Assembly (NCBI GenBank): GCA_017391435.1
Contig: JAFOYS010000332.1
Span: 1 to 20,005 of the forward strand
Direction: 5' to 3'
Origin: Alistipes sp.
Lineage (GTDB): Bacteria; Bacteroidota; Bacteroidia; Bacteroidales; Rikenellaceae
Length of the DNA: 20,005 nucleotides
The notes beneath the pieces were generated by a model, which had not been told where the DNA came from, searched no databases, and worked only from the letters and a program-made list of their open reading frames with translations. Shown in pieces: positions 13,286 through 20,005 of this stretch. A program made the position numbers and the translations under genes. Positions within the stretch are counted from its first letter, which is position 1. Every line of letters begins with the position of its first letter.

Positions 13286-14815
13286 TTATAGGATAACATC
13301 GCTTGATACAACTCTCCAAGAGAGAACATTGATCTTTGCAGAGATATAAGACTCCTTATCTGTTGGAGTTACAGGGTTCTCAACACGGTACTCTGGATCG
13401 TAAACCGGTGTACCAAGACCCTTAACACCTGTTACATTAATCTTGTAGCTGTGGTTACGAACAATACCAAACTCACCAGCCTTACCCTCAGAACCAAGGT
13501 GCTTAACATCACCATAGTAGTATGTCATACCGCTCTTGTAGATCTTTGCTGGCTCAACCTTTGCAAGCTCTGCGTTTACATCAGCAACAGGTGTATAGTT
13601 TGCGCCATCAAATGAGAACCAGTTGTCAGTAGCAACGCCTGCTGCGAGCTGGAAGCTAACCTCATAGCTCTCTGCGCCCGCAAGACCTACTACACACTCA
13701 AGCTGAGAGTCGTCAATGCTTGTGTAAGTTGTACCCTCAAGGTGCATAAGCTTTGACTTGAGTGTTGGAGCTACTGCTGCAAGCAGAGAAGCCTCACCAA
13801 TATAGTCAACACCGTACCACTGTGCAAGCTCAATTGCGTTACCCTCTGCATCCTGAAGAGTACCAGCTACGATATACTTTGTGCGATCTGTATTTGCTGC
13901 GCCAACCTGCTCAGCAACATACTCTACAGTAGCATTGCTATTTGTAAGAGAGCTGTAGTTAAATGCGTTGCTAACTGCAGCTGTCGCACTCTTTGCTGCC
14001 CAATATGAGCGGAAGTAAGGAGCATCGTTCCAAACAAAGCCCAGAGCGGCATCAGTCCAAGAGTTATCAACAGACTTAACAAAGTATGACTCAGCCTGGG
14101 TACCAACAAGATTCCAACCGAGAATCTTTACAAATACCTCTTTCTCGCCAACCTTAACGCCAGTGTTGAAAGCAGTAGTGCCTGCATTGAGGTTTACCTT
14201 AGCCACTACGCGCTCAACATAAACTGTTACAGGGTGAGCAAGAGCGTCTGTAGAAGATGTCTGGAAGTTATCGATTGTAAGCGGAGTAGCCTCTACCACA
14301 ACACCAGCAGCATCCATATAAACTGAGTTGCTCATAATAAAGTTCTTCTCAGATGTGTGACCAATAGTTGTAAGAGTATTCTTCATATCACCCAGCGACA
14401 GAGAAGATGTTGCAGTGTAGTTTACAATAGCTACTACAGAGGCAGGGAACTGGCCCTTGTACTTCTCTACAACCAGAACTGGATCGGTCATAGACTCAAT
14501 ATTTGGAGCAACCTTGCCACCATTGTCAGCTACAGTAACATTGATGTAGTTACCGTCTGCATTAACCTTAAATGGGCTACCTGCTGCATCGAAGAAGAAG
14601 AACGCTGCCTTTGCTACAGCCTGCTCATCCTCAGTACCATCCTCATAAACTGCGCCATCGGCACGAGTTACATCGTCAGTAGACTTGAGCGAAATTGAGA
14701 TGTAAGACTTCTCCAAGCTTGACAGAGGGCTATCTGCAGCAACTTCGTCATTCTTTGAACAGCCTACTACAGCTGCGAGGGCGAAAATACCCAGTAAAAA
14801 TCTTGAGGTTTTCAT
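13286..14815 (-). CDS. Mfa1-like major fimbrial subunit (pilin), 509 aa
   Basis: Shaft subunit of a Bacteroidales type V pilus. The precursor has a lipoprotein signal (MKTSRFLLGIFALAAVVGC, Cys19). SLEKSYISISLKSTDDVTR then leads to a likely protease site after Arg51 (VTR/ADG), laid out like the Mfa1 precursor of Porphyromonas gingivalis, where cleavage opens a groove for strand exchange with the next subunit. The C-terminus (SAKINVLSWRVVSSDVIL) is the family terminal strand thought to donate to the neighbouring subunit. Other family marks are VYVERVVAKVNLNAG and FGIVRNHSYKINVTGVKGLG. It sits third in the operon, 41 nt after the DUF3868 gene, with an A/T-rich leader. The protease that would process it is not in this window. 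Confidence 0.9.
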   Translation of the reverse strand: MKTSRFLLGIFALAAVVGCSKNDEVAADSPLSSLEKSYISISLKSTDDVTRADGAVYEDGTEDEQAVAKAAFFFFDAAGSPFKVNADGNYINVTVADNGGKVAPNIESMTDPVLVVEKYKGQFPASVVAIVNYTATSSLSLGDMKNTLTTIGHTSEKNFIMSNSVYMDAAGVVVEATPLTIDNFQTSSTDALAHPVTVYVERVVAKVNLNAGTTAFNTGVKVGEKEVFVKILGWNLVGTQAESYFVKSVDNSWTDAALGFVWNDAPYFRSYWAAKSATAAVSNAFNYSSLTNSNATVEYVAEQVGAANTDRTKYIVAGTLQDAEGNAIELAQWYGVDYIGEASLLAAVAPTLKSKLMHLEGTTYTSIDDSQLECVVGLAGAESYEVSFQLAAGVATDNWFSFDGANYTPVADVNAELAKVEPAKIYKSGMTYYYGDVKHLGSEGKAGEFGIVRNHSYKINVTGVKGLGTPVYDPEYRVENPVTPTDKESYISAKINVLSWRVVSSDVIL

Positions 14816-14856
14816 AGTTTTAAAATTTTTAAGTTGTTTGTAATAATTTTATCTGA

Positions 14857-16290
14857 TTATTTATTGTTTGCTACAAAAGTATCAATCTCTTTAAGTGTTA
14901 CGGTTGCCTGAGCAATACCGGCAGCCTCAGCCTGCTTAAGCAGTGTGCGTGCAGTCTGATAATCCTCAACCATTGCCGAGTAAGCACCGCGTGCGTATAC
15001 TGCCTCAGCCGAATTACCTGCGCGAGAGAGGTAACGCTTTGCAGAGTCCATATCGCGCTTCTGCATTGCAGAGTTGGCTGCATTGAGATTTGCAATCTCG
15101 TCATTAGGGAACATCCTTACAGCCACCTCAAAGACCTCGTGGTGATTATCACTACCCGACTCATAGCTATTTGCAACTAAGTAGAGCTCCTCAAGGCTGA
15201 GTTTCTGTGGAGAGGTTGCAAGTACCCTTTTAATCTCCTCAATGTCGCTATAACTACGCACTGTATACTCAACCTTATAGTCCGAGTGACGCAACGCTGG
15301 ATATACATATTTAAGAAGGTATGCATACTGCTCTGGGAACTGAGTTCTAATCTTCCACTCCTTACGATCTGGCTCACGCTCAGACTCAATAATATCAAGG
15401 ATTGCCGACTTATTCTCAATATTTGACTCAACAATATACTTTCTCAGACCCATCCAGTCCTCTGGCTCGTAGTTTGTCTTTACGATTGACGGGGCAAAGT
15501 GGTAGAGATTCTGTACATAGTTCATAAGGGCAGCGGTACGCTCCTTTGCAAGGTAAGTATTGTGCTGATAAGTTCCCTCTGGGGATGCAAAACCCTTGAT
15601 AGATAGAGAGGTTATGCTCACATCCTTATCCTCGCGAACAGAGTTGATCGTAGCCATAATCTTCTCCAACTCAGCACTATTGCTGCGATAGTCTGGATAG
15701 ATAACAACCTGGTTTACAGGGAAGTCAATAAATGCTGAGCCCTTGATCTCACGACTCTTTACAACCTCTGCATTAGGACGCATATATACGAATGTAGGCA
15801 TAAAGTAGACCTTTTCGGCAGATGGCGTCTTGTAGTCGTTTACAAGAGCTGCACTCTGCTCAGCAACCTTAGTGTTGCAACAACCATAGAGTGAGCGGTT
15901 AAGCACAAGGTGAGAACCCTCCATCCAAGGCTGATATGGCAGAATCGAGTGGTAGTCAACTGTATCAGGGCGCTTTGCCTTACGGAAGCTGCGCTCTGTC
16001 TTGCCTGTAAGGGTACTCTTGCCATCACGCATATAGTAGTAGTAACGCTTACGGCCATAAACACCGATAGATGCAAAGTTTAACGAATCACTTCCATTTA
16101 CGATTGCTGGAGTGATAAGCACCGCACGGTTAGATTTAACAGTAAGGTCAGACATATCGACATCCATATCAACAACCATATAGTCGCCATTACGCTCCAG
16201 ACGAACATTCTGAGTCTTTACACCCTCAACATCTGCAGTTGCAGTAAAGGCAGTTGCCAGAGCTGTTAGAGCAAATATAAATCGTTTCAT
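14857..16290 (-). CDS. DUF3868 / OmpA-like fimbrial-locus protein with TPR-like tail
   Basis: The protein has an N-terminal signal peptide (MKRFIFALTALATAFTATA) with no lipobox Cys, so a periplasmic or outer-membrane location is expected. Residues about 20-150 correspond to the DUF3868 region found in Bacteroidales fimbrial loci (VKTQNVRLERNGDYMVVDMD). Residues about 185-285 look like an OmpA-type peptidoglycan-binding fold (VYPDYRSNSAELEKI-like entry; SLSIKGFASPEGTYQHNTYL with the following AKERTAALMNYV). Residues about 385-470 contain short paired helices like TPR repeats (DEIANLNAANSAMQKRDMDSA). It follows the DUF3575 gene by 22 nt. A scaffold linking the pilus to the cell wall is an inference. 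No biochemical role is known to me. Confidence 0.82.
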   Translation of the reverse strand: MKRFIFALTALATAFTATADVEGVKTQNVRLERNGDYMVVDMDVDMSDLTVKSNRAVLITPAIVNGSDSLNFASIGVYGRKRYYYYMRDGKSTLTGKTERSFRKAKRPDTVDYHSILPYQPWMEGSHLVLNRSLYGCCNTKVAEQSAALVNDYKTPSAEKVYFMPTFVYMRPNAEVVKSREIKGSAFIDFPVNQVVIYPDYRSNSAELEKIMATINSVREDKDVSITSLSIKGFASPEGTYQHNTYLAKERTAALMNYVQNLYHFAPSIVKTNYEPEDWMGLRKYIVESNIENKSAILDIIESEREPDRKEWKIRTQFPEQYAYLLKYVYPALRHSDYKVEYTVRSYSDIEEIKRVLATSPQKLSLEELYLVANSYESGSDNHHEVFEVAVRMFPNDEIANLNAANSAMQKRDMDSAKRYLSRAGNSAEAVYARGAYSAMVEDYQTARTLLKQAEAAGIAQATVTLKEIDTFVANNK

Positions 16291-16312
16291 AATCTTTAAA
16301 ATCTTTTAGAGG

Positions 16313-16900
16313 TTAGAACAAATAGACTAAATTAAGCGCCAACTTTGTAGGGCCAACATAGTGGTGAGTAATACCGGTCTCAACCTTACGACCACAGCCA
16401 GCACACTCAAAGGCGTCGTACTTTGTATAGGCATAACCAAGACCTAACTCAAGCTCAAGGTTCCAGTGGCGACCAAGCACAAAGGCGTAACCATAGGCAA
16501 CACCTGCACCGGCAAACCAACCCTGATAACGATTATTAGTGAGGTTAGAGAGGTTTGTTCCTAAAAAGTTGATACCATTCTTAATACCTCCAAAGTTAAA
16601 TTGACCTCCGTGGGCGTGAACTCCGAGGAAGTGCCCCATAAAGCGATCGCAGAACCAGTAGCGAGCCTCAGGCTGCACAAGGTAGTGCTTCCACTTCTTA
16701 TTCTCCTTCATATCCCAAGCATTAAAGTTACCTGAAATGTCAAGAGTCCAACGGGGAGCAAGTCCAATCTCAACACCCGCATTAACAGTTGCTGTCAAAT
16801 CATACAAGACATTTGTCTTTAGAGCAACATCATTCTGCGCGCTCGCACTAAACGAGACCAGCAGTCCAAAAAATAGTGGGATGTAAAATTTAAGCTTCAT
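16313..16900 (-). CDS. DUF3575 outer-membrane beta-barrel protein, first gene of the pilus operon
   Basis: The 195-aa product has a classical signal peptide (MKLKFYIPLFFGLLVSFSASAQ) and then alternating hydrophobic beta strands (ALKTNVLYDLTATVNAGVEI, RWTLDISGNFNAWD, YQGWFAGAGVAYGYAF, HWNLELELGLGYAYT). The last residue is Phe, a common outer-membrane barrel ending. The Asn-Tyr-Asp block near the start and the ...CAGCGRKV... loop are features I associate with DUF3575, a family regularly found beside DUF3868 and Mfa1-like genes. It is probably a small outer-membrane barrel that helps pilus assembly or regulation; that role is inferred from context. About 100 nt of leader separates it from the promoter. 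Confidence 0.87.
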   Translation of the reverse strand: MKLKFYIPLFFGLLVSFSASAQNDVALKTNVLYDLTATVNAGVEIGLAPRWTLDISGNFNAWDMKENKKWKHYLVQPEARYWFCDRFMGHFLGVHAHGGQFNFGGIKNGINFLGTNLSNLTNNRYQGWFAGAGVAYGYAFVLGRHWNLELELGLGYAYTKYDAFECAGCGRKVETGITHHYVGPTKLALNLVYLF

Positions 16901-16948
16901 AGCAGTTATAGTAAAATTATTTTGTACTTCTATTATTATATATATGGT

Positions 16949-16968
16949 ATATCAAATTTTCTTGATAT
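16949..16968. repeat. ATATCAA/TTGATAT inverted repeat in the pilus-operon leader
   Basis: Two perfect 7-base arms (16949-16955 and 16962-16968) flank a 6-base spacer. The element lies about 35-55 nt downstream of the predicted transcription start, so it could be a protein-binding site on DNA or a weak hairpin in the leader RNA. The surrounding region is very A/T-rich, so chance is a real alternative. Confidence 0.45.
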
Positions 16969-17008
16969 CACGAATATGTATTTTTATATCACTTTCTGTT
17001 TTCATTTA

Positions 17009-17040
17009 CAAAAGTATAACAAATATTTTTGATATCCAAA
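17009..17040 (-). promoter_or_regulatory. Sigma-ABfr-like promoter of the pilus operon
   Basis: On the minus strand the -7 element TACTTTTG (17009-17016) is a full TAnnTTTG match. A -33 TTTG (17037-17040) lies 20 nt upstream. Transcription would begin near 17002 and give a leader of about 100 nt. A TTGATATC word (17029-17036 on the plus strand) abuts the -33 box. Confidence 0.72.
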
Positions 17041-17101
17041 TAAATCACAGAATATTTTAACTAAAAACCTAAATTATTTCGCAAATTTCTGATAATAAGT
17101 A

Positions 17102-17138
17102 TAAAAAAATGTGCTGGCAGTTATAAAACTACCAGCAC
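17102..17138 (-). terminator. Intrinsic terminator of the AraC-family regulator gene
   Basis: A 12-bp stem (17111-17122 and 17127-17138) with a 4-base loop, one position pairing as G-U in the minus-strand RNA, is followed by a run of seven U residues. It lies about 30 nt beyond the regulator stop codon, so the regulator and the pilus operon are separate transcripts. Confidence 0.88.
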
Positions 17139-17166
17139 CCTCACAAAATGAATCTATTTTAACCAA

Positions 17167-18015
17167 TTAACGCTTCTTCTTTCTGAACTTTGATCTCACT
17201 CTTGTAGGTGTGTCACCGAGGTATTTCTTACAGTACTCGCCAAGATGGCTTGAAGAGGAGAAGCCGTATTTTTTTGAAATATGATAAATCGGTGCATCTG
17301 TCTCTACAAGATCTGCAAGAATCTCATCCTTACGCTGGATCTGCATCCATACACCTGGTGTATAGCCTGGATAGTGGCGACGGAAGACAACATTGAATGT
17401 ATTGATATCATAACCACAAAGTTCTGCAAGGTGGTTAAGATTGCGAGCCTTCACTCTATTACCCTCAACCATAGTGCGGAACGACACTGCGTGGTCAAAG
17501 AGGTTGAAGAAGAGATTTGCAAGCACCTCAACATCGTAGTAGAAGCGGAAGACAACAAAGAGCAACTCAATCATAGACTCGTGCATATGAGCGCACGGTA
17601 CATCGTCATTCAGAAAACGACGCAGCATACTAATAAGCTGTTGCAACTCAGTGTTGATAGGCACTGCCTCAAAGTTATACTGGAAATCAGGCTGCGACTT
17701 TGCAAACTGCAGAAGCGATGCAATATCACAAGCAGCACCAGGACGAGCAAAGAAACCGACGATAATCTCAACATCGCTCTTTGCCTCTAAAGTATAGTGT
17801 CCACAATTATAACAGAAAAAGAATGAGCCACCACTAACAAGATAGTTTCTGCGCTCTTCAGAGCTAACGGTCAACTCTCCTGAAATTACAAAAACAAGGT
17901 GGTTTACATCATCTGGCTCAATTACAAAAGTGTCCCCAGCACTGTAATTTCTCTGGTAAAAGCCAGAAAACGGATCCTTAGCCGAAGGGCAAGATTTTGG
18001 GCAAGACTGTCTCAT
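17167..18015 (-). CDS. AraC/XylS-family transcriptional regulator, probable pilus-operon activator
   Basis: The 282-aa protein has an N-terminal cupin-like sensing region (about residues 20-90: DTFVIEPDDVNHLVFVISGE, GGSFFFCYNCGHYTLEA) and a C-terminal pair of helix-turn-helix units. The first is around residues 190-215 (NLNHLAELCGYDINTFNVVF) and the second around 240-270 (IYHISKKYGFSSSSHLGEYC, then GDTPTRVRSKFRKKKR). The second carries the typical AraC G-(F/Y)-x-S-x-S-x-(F/L) pattern. The N-terminus is Cys-rich (three Cys in the first 70 residues plus one in YNCGHY), and whether these sense redox or bind metal is unknown. It is a separate transcription unit directly upstream of the pilus operon, the usual position of such regulators in Bacteroidales fimbrial loci. 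The target is inferred from context. Confidence 0.87.
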   Translation of the reverse strand: MRQSCPKSCPSAKDPFSGFYQRNYSAGDTFVIEPDDVNHLVFVISGELTVSSEERRNYLVSGGSFFFCYNCGHYTLEAKSDVEIIVGFFARPGAACDIASLLQFAKSQPDFQYNFEAVPINTELQQLISMLRRFLNDDVPCAHMHESMIELLFVVFRFYYDVEVLANLFFNLFDHAVSFRTMVEGNRVKARNLNHLAELCGYDINTFNVVFRRHYPGYTPGVWMQIQRKDEILADLVETDAPIYHISKKYGFSSSSHLGEYCKKYLGDTPTRVRSKFRKKKR

Positions 18016-18082
18016 AAATATCTCAAAAGTTTTTCAAATTAAAAAACACAATTATTTTTTCGTGTATCACATTATCTAACTG

Positions 18083-18113
18083 CAAAGATAATAGTATTTT
18101 TTATAATATCAAA
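18083..18113 (-). promoter_or_regulatory. Sigma-ABfr-like promoter of the AraC-family regulator
   Basis: On the minus strand -7 TATCTTTG (18083-18090) and -33 TTTG (18110-18113) are 19 nt apart, a full consensus match. The predicted start near 18076 leaves a leader of about 60 nt. Confidence 0.72.
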
Positions 18114-18293
18114 TATTTTATAAATAAAATGTAAATTTTTTCGGTATCAAATAATGTTTTTCAGATATTTAATATTTATTTTATCTATTTTGTATCTGTT
18201 TATATTTTTATTTTCACACTCCAAATGGCGAGCAGTAAATTTAAAAAAATGTTAATTTTTAAGATAAATAACATCACAAACAACTATTTTACA

Positions 18294-18301
18294 TATCTTT
18301 G
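18294..18301 (+). promoter_or_regulatory. Possible -7 element for the small protein / exchanger unit
   Basis: TATCTTTG is a full match to TAnnTTTG, but no TTTG or TTG is found about 20 nt upstream, so the promoter is incomplete. If it is used, transcription would begin only a few bases before the ATG at 18310. Confidence 0.45.
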
Positions 18302-18309
18302 TGCAAGAT

Positions 18310-18657
18310 ATGAGAGGGTTTATCAAAATAGTCTCACTACTCTTTTTCAGTGTCATAATTGTGGCATTTGACTGCTCGTCTATTCAGCTGACCGACTACT
18401 GCTCAGTATCAGAGCTCAGCGAGGTTGAATATTCTGAGAGTTATCCCTCTGCGCTACTAACCATTATCACATCGCGCCAAAGTTCCCAAAGCTCGCTTGT
18501 ACGCAGAATTAGCTCTACAAGCAGATACAACAGACTGAACATAGGTTTAACAAACCTTAGCATACCACTTGTTCTGGTACAGGGCGCTACGCACTATCAG
18601 CACATTGAGCTCTGCACATTGAGTTTAGTATTTAAGTTGAGAAACATAAGGATATAG
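18310..18657 (+). CDS. Small hypothetical protein, 115 aa, with N-terminal hydrophobic segment
   Basis: An open frame from the ATG at 18310 (an in-frame GTG at 18301 falls on the -7 element and is less likely). It begins MRGFIKIVSLLFFSVIIVAF, a single hydrophobic segment after a short basic start, fitting a signal peptide or membrane anchor. It then runs into a Ser-rich region (SSIQLTDYCSVSELSEVEYS, then SRQSSQSSLVRRISSTSR) and a C-terminal stretch LSIPLVLVQGATHYQHIELC. A Cys at 22 is not in a good lipobox. It ends in TAG, 55 nt before the exchanger gene, with no terminator seen between them. I do not recognise the family. It may be a real small exported protein, or a leader without a coding role. 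Confidence 0.5.
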   Translation: MRGFIKIVSLLFFSVIIVAFDCSSIQLTDYCSVSELSEVEYSESYPSALLTIITSRQSSQSSLVRRISSTSRYNRLNIGLTNLSIPLVLVQGATHYQHIELCTLSLVFKLRNIRI

Positions 18658-18712
18658 ACCAATCTGTTCTATACTCTCAATCAATTAAATACAAACTTAA
18701 ACTCAAACAACT

Positions 18713-19669
18713 ATGGATTATATTATACTTGCCATTGCACTTGTTGCAGTGGTATTTGGTGCGGACAATCTGGTAGCTGGTTCTGCCGATATTGCACGCA
18801 GATTTAAGATTTCCGACTTTGTCATTGGTGCTATTATTGTCGGTGTCGGAACATCATTTCCCGAGCTGATTGTCAGCTGTATGGGAGCATTTGAAGGTAA
18901 GGTTGATGTTGCTATAGGCAATGTTGTGGGCTCAAATATCTTCAATATCTTAGGAATTTTAGGCGTCACTGCCCTACTACACCCTGTTGCAGTTAATAGC
19001 GAAAACAACCGTTTTGATTTGCCACTATGTATTGCACTCTCTGTGCTTGCAACACTTCTTGCATTCAACTTCTTCTCAGGTAGTGAGATTATCTTAGGCA
19101 GAGTTGATGGTCTTATACTACTCGCAATCTTTGTCACATATATCTACATATCATTCCTGAAAGACCGCAAAAAGAGCAAGATAAATCCGACACCTGCAGA
19201 GCCAAAATCTGCACCACAGAGTCTACTGAAGGCTACGCTACGCACATTTATCGGTCTGGGCATACTTATTACCGGCTGTAACTTCTTTGTTGATAGTGCC
19301 GTAAACATCGCTACTGCTTGGGGAGTAAACGAGGCTTTTATCTCAATCACACTTATTGCTTGTGGCACCTCCCTTCCAGAGCTTGCTGCATCTGTGGCAG
19401 CGGCTGCTAAAAGAAACACAGAGCTCGCTTTGGGAAATGTAGTTGGCTCAAATATCTTCAACTTAGCCTTTATTCTTGGAGTCAGTTCACAGATAACTCC
19501 TCTTTCGGGCAGCGGAATTACAATTGTGGACTATGGCGTGATGATTGCAGCAGCCGTTCTGTTGTTAATCTTCAGCCTTAACAATAAGATTTCGCGCACT
19601 GAGGGTGCTATTATGCTCACAAGCTTTGTTGCATACAATATATATCTTATCTATACACAAAGTTTATAA
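18713..19669 (+). CDS. Calcium/sodium antiporter, CaCA family (YrbG-like)
   Basis: Inner-membrane exchanger of 318 aa, the usual length for the bacterial CaCA family, with about ten hydrophobic segments in two homologous halves. Each half carries the alpha-repeat ion-binding motif: GVGTSFPEL (about 44-52) with GNVVGSNIFNI (about 69-79), and ACGTSLPEL (about 216-224) with GNVVGSNIFNL (about 241-251). The conserved Glu of each GTSxPE motif binds the cation. The halves are joined by a charged cytoplasmic loop (SFLKDRKKSKINPTPAEP). It probably extrudes Ca2+ in exchange for Na+ or H+; the exact ions cannot be read from sequence. The next gene starts 10 nt later, so the two ion transporters are likely co-transcribed. 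Confidence 0.92.
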   Translation: MDYIILAIALVAVVFGADNLVAGSADIARRFKISDFVIGAIIVGVGTSFPELIVSCMGAFEGKVDVAIGNVVGSNIFNILGILGVTALLHPVAVNSENNRFDLPLCIALSVLATLLAFNFFSGSEIILGRVDGLILLAIFVTYIYISFLKDRKKSKINPTPAEPKSAPQSLLKATLRTFIGLGILITGCNFFVDSAVNIATAWGVNEAFISITLIACGTSLPELAASVAAAAKRNTELALGNVVGSNIFNLAFILGVSSQITPLSGSGITIVDYGVMIAAAVLLLIFSLNNKISRTEGAIMLTSFVAYNIYLIYTQSL

Positions 19670-19679
19670 ACTAATCTTT

Positions 19680-20005
19680 ATGTTTTTACAGATTTTAACA
19701 CTTATCGGAGCTCTCGGAATGTTCCTCTATGGAATGAATATGATGAGCTCAGGACTACAGAAGGCGGCAGGTAATCGTCTGCGAAACCTCCTCTCCGCAA
19801 TGACTTCTAACTCCTTTAAAGGGGTGTTGACAGGTCTGGGTATTACCTCTATCATACAATCGTCAAGCGCTACGACAGTTATGGTCGTAGGTTTTGTAAA
19901 TGCAGCACTGCTGACGCTTGATCAGGCTATTGGAGTAATTATGGGTGCCAACATCGGTACAACAGTAACCGCTTGGCTAATCTCACTACTCGGCTTTAAA
20001 ACAGA
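19680..20005 (+). CDS. Na+/phosphate cotransporter family protein (NptA/YjbB-like), N-terminal part
   Basis: The ATG at 19680 opens a frame of 108 codons to the window end. It begins MFLQILTLIGALGMFLYGMN and contains the first inverted-repeat motif of Na/Pi cotransporters, QSSSATT (about 60-66), followed by VGFVNAALLTLDQAIGVIMG and GANIGTTVTAW (about 89-99). These QSSS and GxNIGTT motifs mark the PF02690 family, which moves phosphate with Na+ across the inner membrane. Whether the C-terminal PhoU-like domain common in this family is present lies beyond the window. Confidence 0.9.
   Translation, partial: MFLQILTLIGALGMFLYGMNMMSSGLQKAAGNRLRNLLSAMTSNSFKGVLTGLGITSIIQSSSATTVMVVGFVNAALLTLDQAIGVIMGANIGTTVTAWLISLLGFKT

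Larger units (their letters stand above)
18016..18309. promoter_or_regulatory. Divergent A/T-rich control region between the regulator and the small plus-strand gene
   Basis: These 294 bases contain no supported gene. They hold the minus-strand regulator promoter (18083-18113), a plus-strand -7 element (18294-18301) and two TATCAAAT words (18107-18114 and 18145-18152), one of which overlaps the regulator -33 box. The same word or its complement occurs in the pilus promoter region. Confidence 0.55.

Noticed and set aside
13113..13319. 68-aa minus-strand frame spanning the end of the pilin gene and the following gap
   Set aside because: It starts inside the pilin gene in another frame, its product is Cys/Leu/Lys-rich without recognisable motifs, and it runs through the hairpin-rich gap. 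It looks like chance coding.
17281..17790. 169-aa plus-strand frame opposite the AraC regulator
   Set aside because: It lies antisense to a well-supported regulator, has no start context or family motifs, and its length follows from codon bias of the true gene.
18652..18677. TATAGA/TCTATA inverted repeat between the small gene and the exchanger as a terminator
   Set aside because: It is a 6-bp A/T-rich stem without a U-tract, too weak to support.

Overview
The window looks like chromosome of a gut-type member of the Bacteroidota (order Bacteroidales). Three things point there. A complete fimbrillin-type (type V, FimA/Mfa1-like) pilus locus has the gene order DUF3575, DUF3868, Mfa1-like pilin, Mfa2-like anchor, accessory subunits. 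Several promoters fit the Bacteroidota sigma-ABfr pattern (-7 TAnnTTTG, -33 TTTG, 19-20 nt apart). Leaders upstream of start codons are A-rich rather than GGAGG-type. No tRNA, rRNA, CRISPR array, insertion sequence or phage gene was seen.

Layout. (1) 1-122, minus: the first 40 codons of an unrecognised gene. (2) 239-5081, minus: a tight four-gene operon read as mtlA-type PTS permease (EIICBA), ptsH (HPr), ptsI (enzyme I), galK (galactokinase), with a sigma-ABfr-like promoter before mtlA and an intrinsic terminator after galK. A PTS is uncommon in Bacteroidales. The ptsI gene is broken by one in-frame TAG codon, yet its frame and catalytic motifs continue intact on the far side. (3) 5219-16900, minus: a seven-gene pilus operon. 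Its order is DUF3575 outer-membrane protein, DUF3868/OmpA-like protein, Mfa1-like major pilin, Mfa2/FimB-like anchor, and three further lipoprotein subunits of 498, 759 and 998 aa, the last two being candidate tip or adhesin proteins. A promoter precedes the first gene and a long hairpin terminator follows the last. A 217-nt hairpin-rich gap separates the major pilin from the rest. (4) 17167-18015, minus: an AraC-type regulator with its own promoter and terminator, probably controlling the pilus operon. (5) 18310-20005, plus: a divergent unit with a small unknown membrane or secreted protein, a CaCA-family Ca2+/Na+ exchanger, and the start of a Na+/phosphate cotransporter.

How the parts work together. 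The pilus genes encode lipoprotein precursors. Four carry an Arg-containing processing site about 25-35 residues after the lipid-attachment Cys, as expected for subunits polymerised by protease-driven strand exchange. The Mfa2-like protein has no obvious site of this kind, as expected for the membrane anchor. The regulator promoter and the pilus promoter share the same architecture and repeated TATCAAA/TTGATATC words. The PTS operon would take up a hexitol-like sugar by phosphorelay from PEP through EI and HPr to EIIA, EIIB and EIIC. With ptsI interrupted, that relay should fail unless another enzyme I exists or the TAG is read through.
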